Assembly: GCA_017577405.1 (NCBI GenBank)
Contig: PIUA01000021.1
Span: 167,002 to 231,001 of the forward strand
Length of the DNA stretch: 64,000 bases
Reading direction: 5' to 3'
DNA from: Bacillota bacterium
GTDB taxonomy: Bacteria; Bacillota; Limnochordia; Limnochordales; Limnochordaceae
In this document: piece after piece, positions 17,638 through 24,682 of the stretch
Position numbering within the stretch: the first letter of the stretch is position 1
Layout: each line of letters begins with the position of its first letter
Program-made: the position numbers and the translations under genes
Notes under the pieces: generated by a model
Told to the model about the DNA's origin: nothing
Databases searched by the model: none
The model's input: the letters and a program-made list of their open reading frames with translations, nothing else

Positions 17638-18867
17638 TCAGGTGACGTGCCGCATGGCTTCCACCGGCTGGAGCCGACCCGCCACCCAGGCGGGCCAGAG
17701 GGCCGCGGCCAGGGCGGTGCCCACCGCGAAGAGGATGGTGATCACCAGCTGGCCGGTGGTCAACCCGGCGTACATGACCGCCGGAATGCCGAACTCCACC
17801 GTGTACTCCGTCAGGGCATTGGGGAAGCGGAAGCCTTGGGCCAGCCGGGCGATAAGGCCCAACCCCAGGGCGGTGCCGACGGCCGTCCCCGTCAGGACCA
17901 ACACCAAGGACTCGCTGATGACCATCCGCATCACCCGCCAGCGGTCGGCGCCGAGGGCGATGATCACCCCGAACTCCCGGATCCGCTCGGCCAGGCTCAG
18001 GTAGACGGTGTTGACCACCAAGAGGCCCGCCAGGACGAAACCCAGCCCGTTGAACACGAGCATGATGGGATCCACCAGGTCCAGGAGGGTGGCCAGACCC
18101 GGCTCCGCTTCCCGCCAGGTCTTGACGTGCAGTTCGGGTCCCAGGGGCTGGGCGAGCCGGTCCCGAACCTGCTCGAGCCGGTCCTCGTCGGTGATCCGGT
18201 GGAGGTCTGGGAGGTGGAGCTGGAACCGGGTGGCCGCCTCGGGCGCGGCCAGCTCCTGAGCCGCCGCCAGGGAGACGTACGCGGTCCGGCCCTCCAGGGC
18301 CGCTTCGGGAAAGTCCAGAAGGCCCACCAGGGTGTAGGCGCCCGCGCCCAGACCTTCGGTGCCGGGAGCGAAGATGTAGACCACCTCACCCACGTCCACC
18401 CGCAGCGCCCGGGCCAAGGCCTCCCCGAGCACGATCTCGTCCAAGCTGTCGGGGTCCGGCAGCCGGCCGGCGCTCAGGTAATCCTGGGCAAACTGCCGTT
18501 CAAGGCCCGGGGTCTGGCGGAGGCCCACCAGCTGAATGCCCCGGGAGCGGGAGCCGCCGCTGGCCAGCACCGGGACCTCCAGGAGCACGGCCAGCTCCCC
18601 TTCACCGGCCACCTCCCGCAAGGCGGCCTCCACCCGGGCCGCTTCCCGGATCAGGTGAGCGTCGAACTCCCTGGCTTCATCGGCCCCTGCCCGGGTCACC
18701 ACCAGGTGGCCGGCCCGTTCGGTCAGCACCTGGAACATGCCGTTCTTCATGGCCTCGGCCAGCCCGAAGAAGAGGAGGGTGGAGAGGACTACCAGGGCGA
18801 CGGCACTGGCGGTGACCAGGCTGCGGGCCTTCTGACGCCACAGGTTCCGCCACGCCAGACGCCACAC
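17638..18867 (-). CDS. ABC transporter permease 2, FtsX/LolC-E family
   Basis: 409 residues. There is one N-terminal membrane helix (VTASAVALVVLSTLLFFG), then a ~230-residue extracytoplasmic domain, then three C-terminal helices (about residues 270-395) with the FtsX-type cytoplasmic loop (LAERIREFGVIIALGADRWRV). This is the layout of LolC/LolE and MacB-type mechanotransmission permeases. It starts with GTG one base after the stop of the LolA-like gene, so translation is coupled. The N-terminus (WRLAWRNLWRQKARSL) is nearly identical in style to that of permease 1. Confidence 0.9.
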   Translation of the reverse strand: MWRLAWRNLWRQKARSLVTASAVALVVLSTLLFFGLAEAMKNGMFQVLTERAGHLVVTRAGADEAREFDAHLIREAARVEAALREVAGEGELAVLLEVPVLASGGSRSRGIQLVGLRQTPGLERQFAQDYLSAGRLPDPDSLDEIVLGEALARALRVDVGEVVYIFAPGTEGLGAGAYTLVGLLDFPEAALEGRTAYVSLAAAQELAAPEAATRFQLHLPDLHRITDEDRLEQVRDRLAQPLGPELHVKTWREAEPGLATLLDLVDPIMLVFNGLGFVLAGLLVVNTVYLSLAERIREFGVIIALGADRWRVMRMVISESLVLVLTGTAVGTALGLGLIARLAQGFRFPNALTEYTVEFGIPAVMYAGLTTGQLVITILFAVGTALAAALWPAWVAGRLQPVEAMRHVT

Positions 18868-18868
18868 G

Positions 18869-19660
18869 TCAGCGGCCCCCCCGTTCCAGCGCTTGCAGGG
18901 TGAAGCTTCCGGCCGGCAGTTCGATCCCGAAGCGCGCGTCGCTCAGGCGCACCTCGGTCCGGTGGCCGGGGCGGGTGACGTCCTGGACCGCCATCCGCAG
19001 GGGAACCCACCGGTCCCCCACGGGGGTGTACTCGGAGAGCTCGGCCCGCTTCACCACATTCCCCCGCTGGTCGTAGTAGTCGATACGCTGGGGCACCAGC
19101 CGCTCCGCCTCCACCTCCAGCCGTACCTGGCCGTAGGGGGTGGGGGCGCCCGGCTTGGGCACCAGTTCCAGGGTGAGGGTCTGGCCGCTGGAGGCGAGGA
19201 TGGAAGGCGTGTAATCCTCTTCCAGGTCCCGTCCGGCCAGGTCGTTGTAGCTGATGTCCGAGCCCAGGAAGGCGCCGTTGCGGCCGCTGGGCGGGAGCCT
19301 CAGGGAGCGGCCCAGACGGGGGTTGTACACCCAGAGGTCATCTCCGTCGATCAGAAAGGCCTGGCCCGCCTCCCGGGGCGGTTGGACCACCCGGATCAGC
19401 CCCCGGTCCTCCCCGTCGCTGAGGACGGTCATGACATACTGGGTGGTCCGGTTGGGGCGCTCCACGGTGACGGTGTAGGTCCCCTCCAGAGTGCCGCCCC
19501 GGAGGTTGTCCACCACCCTCCGGACGATCTCCGTCGCATCGAGCTCCTGGGCCCCGGCGAGGAGGACCGCCCAGGTGGCTGCCAGCAGGGCCAGAAGGAG
19601 GATCCCCCAAGTCCTCAGCAACCGGTTCGCCATTCGAGCCATGGCTTTCCCGCCTCCCAT
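18869..19660 (-). CDS. LolA-like outer-membrane lipoprotein-sorting protein
   Basis: 263 residues. A signal peptide (WGILLLALLAATWAVLLAGAQ) is followed by a LolA-like domain: repeated strands, DDLWVYNPRLGRSLRLPPSGRNGAFLGSDISYNDLAGR, and a C-terminal GIELPAGSFTLQALE. This matches proteins annotated as outer membrane lipoprotein-sorting proteins. It lies between two LolC/E-type permease genes. The start is ATG 19660 (AGGAAAGG upstream) or ATG 19642. The longer track ORF is an extension without support. There is no Cys after the signal, so it is soluble outside the cytoplasmic membrane. Confidence 0.82.
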   Translation of the reverse strand: MGGGKAMARMANRLLRTWGILLLALLAATWAVLLAGAQELDATEIVRRVVDNLRGGTLEGTYTVTVERPNRTTQYVMTVLSDGEDRGLIRVVQPPREAGQAFLIDGDDLWVYNPRLGRSLRLPPSGRNGAFLGSDISYNDLAGRDLEEDYTPSILASSGQTLTLELVPKPGAPTPYGQVRLEVEAERLVPQRIDYYDQRGNVVKRAELSEYTPVGDRWVPLRMAVQDVTRPGHRTEVRLSDARFGIELPAGSFTLQALERGGR

Positions 19661-19697
19661 CGTTCCTTTCCTGGTGCTTCGGTTTCCCGGGGCGCGC

Positions 19698-20942
19698 CTA
19701 GGCACTCCGCATCGCCTCCGCGGGCTGGAGCCGGGCCGCCCGCCGGGCGGGGAACAGGGCGCTGAGCCCCACCGCCACCGCCACGGTGATGGCGGAGTAG
19801 AGGATGTACGCGGGCCGTACGGCGCCGTAGAACTCGTCGGCCAGGCCGGTCTCCTGGAATCCCTCGCCGACGGCGGCGAACAGGGGGCCCAAGAGGTTGT
19901 AGCTGGCCAGAAGCCAGGCGACGCCGTAGCCCAGGACCAGCCCGACCCCCCAGCCGACGGCGCAGGCCAAGAGCGCCTCGTAGGTGACCAGGGTGCCCAG
20001 CCGCCGGGGCGGCAGCCCCAGCGCGGCGATGACGCCGAACTCCCGGGTTCGCTCCAAGACGCTGACGAAGATGGTGCTGGCGACGGCCAGGGCGGCGAAG
20101 AGGCCGAGGAAGAGCCCGAGGGGCAGCGCGAAGGCCTTGCCTGCCTCGATGTCGCCCTTGATGGGGCCCACCAGATCCCAGGCCCCCCGAGCCTCCAGAC
20201 CCGGAGGAAGGACCTCCTGGACCCGCCGAGCCACCTCCCCTTCCCTTCCCCGGGGGACATCAAGGGCCAGGGTGGTCGCGGTGGCCACCCCCGTCAGGAG
20301 GCGCGCGTCCTCCAGGTGGCCCACGACCAGGGTCTCATCCAGCCCCGCCACCCCCGTCTCGGCCAGGCCCACCACCGTCAAGCCCAGGGCCTGGGGACCC
20401 GCCAGGGCGCCGGCGCTCACCACCACCCGCTCCCCCACTCGCACGTCGATCCGCTGGGCCAGCTCCTTCCCCAGGACCACCTCGCCGGGCCCTACCAGCC
20501 AGCGCCCTTCCCCGATCTTGTTGGGGATCTGGCTCACCCGCCCCTCGGCCGCGGGGTGGACGCCCCGGATCTCAGCCCCCACGGCGGCATAGGACGATTG
20601 GAGCAGGCCCGGGAAGACCAGGCGGGGCGCGACGGCCCGCACCCCCCGGACCTGGGCCACCGGCTCGATGACGCTCAAGTCGGCCAAGGCATGCTCGGGA
20701 TCGGGATCCTCGTGCCAGGCCGCCGACGCGATCCGGACCGGGGCGGCGATGTAGCGGGCGTAGGCGTTCATCACCGAACCTTCATAGCCATCGATGAAGC
20801 TCCAGTAGATCACCGTCGACAGGGTGGCGTAGGCCACCACGACGATCAGAAGCACCGTCCGCTGGCGGTGACGCCAGAGGTTGCGCCACGCCAGGCGAAC
20901 CAGCGGTGTGGCCGCTGCCCCCTTGGGCGCGGTGCTTGCCAT
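19698..20942 (-). CDS. ABC transporter permease 1, FtsX/LolC-E family
   Basis: 414 residues with the same plan as permease 2: an N-terminal helix (TVLLIVVVAYATLSTVIYW), a large extracytoplasmic domain, and three C-terminal helices with the loop LERTREFGVIAALGLPPRRLG. The track ORF is 802 residues, but ATG 20942 after AAAGAGGTGGTGGAG is the natural start and the upstream part is open by chance. It is the first gene of the operon. A -10 element lies 80 nt upstream and two operators flank it. With permease 2 it would form a heterodimer. Confidence 0.9.
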   Translation of the reverse strand: MASTAPKGAAATPLVRLAWRNLWRHRQRTVLLIVVVAYATLSTVIYWSFIDGYEGSVMNAYARYIAAPVRIASAAWHEDPDPEHALADLSVIEPVAQVRGVRAVAPRLVFPGLLQSSYAAVGAEIRGVHPAAEGRVSQIPNKIGEGRWLVGPGEVVLGKELAQRIDVRVGERVVVSAGALAGPQALGLTVVGLAETGVAGLDETLVVGHLEDARLLTGVATATTLALDVPRGREGEVARRVQEVLPPGLEARGAWDLVGPIKGDIEAGKAFALPLGLFLGLFAALAVASTIFVSVLERTREFGVIAALGLPPRRLGTLVTYEALLACAVGWGVGLVLGYGVAWLLASYNLLGPLFAAVGEGFQETGLADEFYGAVRPAYILYSAITVAVAVGLSALFPARRAARLQPAEAMRSA

Positions 20943-20998
20943 CTCCACCACCTCTTTCCAGACCTCGGGGGGCCCGCCCCCGGCCGCCAGCGTCCATA

Positions 20999-21014
20999 TT
21001 GACCATCCGGTCAG
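20999..21014. promoter_or_regulatory. TetR-type operator O2 just after the start point
   Basis: TTGACC-ATCC-GGTCAG, a near copy of O1 with arms TGACC/GGTCA. Centre-to-centre distance to O1 is 36 bp. Confidence 0.7.
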
Positions 21015-21021
21015 CACCTCC

Positions 21022-21050
21022 AGCATAGCCAAGATTGACCAGATGGTCAA
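21022..21050 (-). promoter_or_regulatory. Promoter of the Lol-like/tandem-TetR operon
   Basis: On the minus strand: TTGACC (21050-21045), a 17-nt spacer, TATGCT (21027-21022). The start point would be near 21015. Confidence 0.75.
21035..21050. promoter_or_regulatory. TetR-type operator O1 overlapping the -35
   Basis: Perfect palindrome TTGACC-AGAT-GGTCAA. It contains the -35 hexamer, so a bound repressor would exclude RNA polymerase. Confidence 0.75.
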
Positions 21051-21206
21051 TACCGGAGGTGGCTTGGACCACCCAGGCGGCGCCGTGGGCCGGCCTGAAC
21101 CGAGATGATCCCTCAGGGCCTCGGCAGCATACGGGTGGGGGAGGACAGGACCATTCCTGCGGTGTCCAGGCGGCCACTGGTGGGCCGCCCGGGGGGAGGG
21201 AGTGCC

Positions 21207-21968
21207 TTGCCAGAGCCAACCATGGAATGGCCCCCGCAGGCGATCATTGCCTGGGCGGCTCAGCGTTTCGGGGAACGGCTCGTCGTCTCGTCGTCCTTTG
21301 GGAATCCGGAAGGGACGGCCCTGCTGCACATGGTCGCCCAGACGGCACCCCATGTGCCCGTGGTCTGGGTCAACACCGGGTTTCTCTTCCCGGAGACCCT
21401 GGCCTTTCAGGAGGTCCTCACCCGGCGCTTGGGGCTCCGGGTGGTGGAGTTGATGCCCCGCCTGTCGCCCGAGGAGCAGGCTCTGGCGTACGGGCCGGCC
21501 CTCTGGTCGCGTGATCCGGACCTCTGTTGCCAGCTCCGGAAAGTGGAGCCTCTCTTCAGCTACCTTCAGGGGTACGATGCATGGATGACCGCCATCCGGC
21601 GGGGCCAGACGCCAGCCCGGGCCCAGGTCCAGGTCCTGGAGGAGCACCGTCTCCCGACCGCCGATGGCTTCCGGCCGGGTCAACTGATCACCAAGATCAA
21701 CCCCCTGGCCGGCTGGAGCCGGGAGCAGGTCTGGCAGTACCTGGACGCGCACCAGCTGCCATACAACCCCCTCCTCGATCAGGGGTACACCAGCCTGGGC
21801 TGCATCCAGTGCACCCGCCGCATGGCGCTGGCCGGCGACCGGGGAGACGACCGCACGGGACGCTGGTGGGGGCAGGGGAAGACCGAGTGCGGTCTCCACA
21901 CCCGGACGGTCCGCCTGGAAGCCGGCGGATCGTCCGGGGGCGCCGGATGGGCGATCAGCCCAAGGTGA
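21207..21968 (+). CDS. cysH: Assimilatory adenylyl-sulfate (APS) reductase
   Basis: A 253-residue CysH-family enzyme that reduces activated sulfate to sulfite using thioredoxin. The SSSFG motif near the N-terminus is the pyrophosphate-binding loop, and KTECGLH at the C-terminus carries the catalytic Cys. The pairs DLCCQL and CIQC supply four cysteines for a [4Fe-4S] cluster, which marks the APS-using type instead of the PAPS-using type. TTG 21207 follows GGGGGGAGGG at 7-8 nt; ATG 21222 is an alternative. No other sulfate-assimilation gene is next to it. Its 3' end overlaps the ZIP gene by 14 bp tail to tail. Confidence 0.92.
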   Translation: MPEPTMEWPPQAIIAWAAQRFGERLVVSSSFGNPEGTALLHMVAQTAPHVPVVWVNTGFLFPETLAFQEVLTRRLGLRVVELMPRLSPEEQALAYGPALWSRDPDLCCQLRKVEPLFSYLQGYDAWMTAIRRGQTPARAQVQVLEEHRLPTADGFRPGQLITKINPLAGWSREQVWQYLDAHQLPYNPLLDQGYTSLGCIQCTRRMALAGDRGDDRTGRWWGQGKTECGLHTRTVRLEAGGSSGGAGWAISPR

Positions 21969-22773
21969 CGTCGAGGTAGAGCATGATGATGAGGCCGAGC
22001 ATGGTCCCGACGGTGGCCACCCGCTTCTGGGCGCCGCCGTGGGTTTCGGGGATGATCTCGTCGCAGATGACGTAGAGCATCGCCCCCGCGGCGAAACCCA
22101 TGGCATAGGGAAGGATGGGCCGCGCGACGGTCACCGCCCAGGCGCCCAGGACAGCCAGGGGGATCTCCACCAGGCCGGCTCGGATCCCCGTGTAGGCGGC
22201 ATAGAAACGCCGGCCGAAGCCGGCCTGCAGGGCGGTAAAGGCGACGGCCATGCCTTCGGGGATGTTCTGCAGGCCGATGGCCCACATGAGGGTGAGGGCC
22301 TCGCTGATGTTCCCGGACCCGAAGCCGACGCCGACGGCCAGGCCCTCGGGCATATTGTGGAGGGTGATGGCCACGATGAAGAGGAGGACGGCCGCCACCC
22401 GGTTGCCGGCCACCCCTTCCTCGGCCGTCGCGGCCTCGTGCTCGCTGGGCAGGGTCCGGCCGGTGATGGCCACGTGGAGGTGGGGGACCCAGCGGTCGGC
22501 CTGGCCCAGGACCACCGCGCCCAAGATGATCCCCACGATGACCGGGATCGCCCCGGCCAGCTCGATGCCGGGAAGGATCAGGCTGGTAAAGCTGGCGGCC
22601 AGCATCACCCCGGCGGAGAAGCCCAGGCTGGCGTTGAGGAAGGCTTCCGACGGGTTCCGCACGAGCAGGACCACCAGCGCCCCCACCAGGTTCAGGGTGG
22701 CGATGACCAGGCCCCCGACCAGCCCTTGCCAGACCGGGTGGGGCCCGGCGATGCGGAGAAAGAACTCGACCAC
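21955..22773 (-). CDS. ZIP-family divalent metal transporter
   Basis: 272 residues with about eight membrane helices and a His-containing loop between helices 3 and 4. The hallmark helices are present: HNMPEGLAVGVGFG (TM4) and LQNIPEGMAVAF (TM5), with CDEIIPETH near the end. These bind Zn2+, Mn2+ or Fe2+ in the family (ZupT/GufA type). The start is GTG 22773 after AAGAGGCGAAGG. It has its own promoter with an overlapping operator-like palindrome, which suggests metal-responsive control. Confidence 0.9.
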   Translation of the reverse strand: MVEFFLRIAGPHPVWQGLVGGLVIATLNLVGALVVLLVRNPSEAFLNASLGFSAGVMLAASFTSLILPGIELAGAIPVIVGIILGAVVLGQADRWVPHLHVAITGRTLPSEHEAATAEEGVAGNRVAAVLLFIVAITLHNMPEGLAVGVGFGSGNISEALTLMWAIGLQNIPEGMAVAFTALQAGFGRRFYAAYTGIRAGLVEIPLAVLGAWAVTVARPILPYAMGFAAGAMLYVICDEIIPETHGGAQKRVATVGTMLGLIIMLYLDVTLG

Positions 22774-22808
22774 AGCCTTCGCCTCTTCCTGCAGGGGTTT
22801 CAGACGTA

Positions 22809-22834
22809 CTAAAACAGGATTTAGTCCGCCCTAA
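22809..22834. promoter_or_regulatory. Overlapping palindromes at the ZIP promoter (putative metalloregulator operator)
   Basis: CTAAA-ACAGGA-TTTAG (22809-22824) and TTTAG-TCCGCC-CTAA (22820-22834) share a half-site. They abut the -10 and cover the predicted start point. The TTAG...CTAA arms resemble DtxR/MntR-family sites, but the regulator is not identified. Confidence 0.5.
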
Positions 22835-22862
22835 TTCTAGCCCACCGGGGTGCGTCGTGCAA
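22834..22862 (-). promoter_or_regulatory. Promoter of the ZIP transporter gene
   Basis: On the minus strand: TTGCAC (22862-22857), a 17-nt spacer, TAGAAT (22839-22834). Confidence 0.65.
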
Positions 22863-22986
22863 CCGCTCGGGCTGCCGGTGGCAAGGATCGCCACGGTCCA
22901 GGGCGGAGGAAGGGCTTCCCCCTCGCGGAATGAGACGGAAGGAGGGCTTGGGCCGGGACAGGCCCGGACGAATGGGGGATGGCGTG

Positions 22987-23901
22987 ATGGCGGAAGCGGA
23001 CCCGCGGGTCGGACCGGGACGGGAGCGCCGGGCGGGCCCGCCCCTCCCGGGCGAGCACGGCGCCTGGGCGACCTTGGTGGCCTGCCTCGCCTTGGGCGGG
23101 GCGCTGGCCTTGCAAAGCGGCGGCTCGCTGCTCCTGGCCCTGGGGGCCGGTCTGGCCGCCATTGACCTCTTCATGCTCCGGGAAGCCCTCTACCAGGGTT
23201 TCCGGCCCATTCGGGCCCGGAACCCGCGGCAGCGGGCGGCCGCCGCAGCTGCCGCCGCCCACGCCCGGCGGTGGGCTGGAGGGGAGCTGCTCCTCCTGGT
23301 GGTGCTGGGGCTGGCTTTGATCCTGGCCACCGGTCAGTGGTGGCTGGCCGGCGTCGGGGTGGCCGCCCTGGGCTTCTTGGCCCTCTTTGTCGCCCTCCGG
23401 CACAGCCGGAAGGAGCACACCTTTGGCGCGGAGGTGGTGGGGTTCACGGGCGTGGCGGCCGCCTGTCCCGTCACCTACCTGCTGGCGGCCTCCGTGCAGG
23501 GGGACCTGGCCCAGCTGCCGGGCGCGCCCTGGCCTGGGGGGCTGCTGGTGGAGGCGGCCTTGCTCTGGGTCTTGCTGGCCGCCTATTTTGTCGGTCCCGT
23601 CTTCTACGTGCGGATGAAGGTGGCCCAGCAGCGGGAGCGGCCCCAGGGGCTTGGGGAGCGCCTCCGCCTGGGCCTGGGGACGGGGAGCTACGCCCTCTTG
23701 GTGGCAGCCCTCTTGGCGTGGGCCGGCGGGCCGTTGGGGTTGGGCCCGTGGCCCCTCCTCGCCTACCTCCCCGCCCTGGCCAAGAACCTGGTGGGCATCG
23801 TGCGGGTCCGGCTCCCCCTCAACTTGATCCGGATCGGGCTGACAGAAGTGGGCCTGGCCTTCCTCTACGCGGTGGGGCTCTACCTGGGCCTGGCGGCCTG
23901 A
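22987..23901 (+). CDS. YwiC-like integral membrane protein
   Basis: 304 residues with about nine hydrophobic segments. The N-terminal PLPGEHGAWATLVACL fits the PxEHGAW motif of the YwiC-like family, whose function is unknown. A second motif-like stretch is RKEHTFGAEVVGFTGVAAACP. In other Firmicutes ywiC sits near nitrate-respiration and FNR genes, and here a Crp/Fnr gene follows 55 nt downstream, so a link to redox control is possible but unproven. ATG 22987 has GGGGGA at 7 nt. The track starts 19 codons earlier. Confidence 0.75.
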   Translation: MAEADPRVGPGRERRAGPPLPGEHGAWATLVACLALGGALALQSGGSLLLALGAGLAAIDLFMLREALYQGFRPIRARNPRQRAAAAAAAAHARRWAGGELLLLVVLGLALILATGQWWLAGVGVAALGFLALFVALRHSRKEHTFGAEVVGFTGVAAACPVTYLLAASVQGDLAQLPGAPWPGGLLVEAALLWVLLAAYFVGPVFYVRMKVAQQRERPQGLGERLRLGLGTGSYALLVAALLAWAGGPLGLGPWPLLAYLPALAKNLVGIVRVRLPLNLIRIGLTEVGLAFLYAVGLYLGLAA

Positions 23902-23956
23902 CCCCTGGGCGGGCGGCTCCTTGGGGATTAAAGTGAGAGGCAGGAGGGCAGTCACC

Positions 23957-24682
23957 GTGTCCTTGGCACCCGTTCCCGGCCCGCCCCGGCCCGAACCTGG
24001 CCCCAGGGGCTGGGATCCCGAAGAGATCCGGCGCCTCCTGTGGCATCACCCCTACCTGGGCCTGTTGAGCGACGATGAGCAGGAGGCCCTCCTCCAGCGC
24101 GCCCGGGTGGTCCGGGTTCGCCGGAATGGCCTCCTCTTCGCGGAGACGGAGCCCTGCCGCGCCTTCTACCTCCAGCTTTCGGGCCGGTTGAAGCTGGCCA
24201 AGCACTCCCCCGACGGGCGGGAGCAGACCCTCCGGGTGGTGGATCCCGGCGAGAGCTTCGGGGAAGCCGATGCCCTCACCGGGACCCATCTGGCCGCCGG
24301 CATCGCCCTCCGGTCCTCCCGGGTTCTGGCCCTCCCCGCCGACTTCTTGCGGCAGGCCCTCGAGAGGGGGGGCCCTGTGGCCCAGGCCCTAGCCGCCACC
24401 CTGGCGGCCGACGCCGTCCGGCTGGGCAACCTGGCGGCGGAGCTCTCGCTACTCAACGTGACGGCCCGGGTGGCCCGGCTCCTCCTCACCCGGGAGGACT
24501 GCCTGGTTGGCGCCAGCGGGGGTTTGAGCCAGCAGGAGATGGCCTCCCTGGCGGGGACGGCCCGCCAGGTGGTGGGCCGGATCCTGCGCCGCCTGGAAGA
24601 AGAGGGGATCATCGATCTGGAACGGGGGCGGATCCAGGTGCTGGATCCGGCCAGGCTGGCCGCGCTGGCGCACTGGCATTGA
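23957..24682 (+). CDS. Crp/Fnr-family transcription regulator 1
   Basis: 241 residues. A cyclic-nucleotide-binding fold (about residues 25-140, with LQLSGRLKLAKHSPDGREQTLRVVDPGESFGEAD) is followed by a winged helix-turn-helix (GLSQQEMASLAGTARQVVGRILRRLEEEGII). There is no N-terminal Cys cluster of the FNR type, so it is not an obvious oxygen sensor. GTG 23957 follows GGAGGG at 8 nt. The gene runs into the metal ATPase gene on the other strand; their 3' ends overlap by 74 bp. Confidence 0.88.
   Translation: MSLAPVPGPPRPEPGPRGWDPEEIRRLLWHHPYLGLLSDDEQEALLQRARVVRVRRNGLLFAETEPCRAFYLQLSGRLKLAKHSPDGREQTLRVVDPGESFGEADALTGTHLAAGIALRSSRVLALPADFLRQALERGGPVAQALAATLAADAVRLGNLAAELSLLNVTARVARLLLTREDCLVGASGGLSQQEMASLAGTARQVVGRILRRLEEEGIIDLERGRIQVLDPARLAALAHWH

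Noticed and set aside
20943-22106. 388-residue N-terminal extension of permease 1
   Set aside because: It runs through the promoter, the operators and cysH, and a good ribosome binding site lies before ATG 20942.
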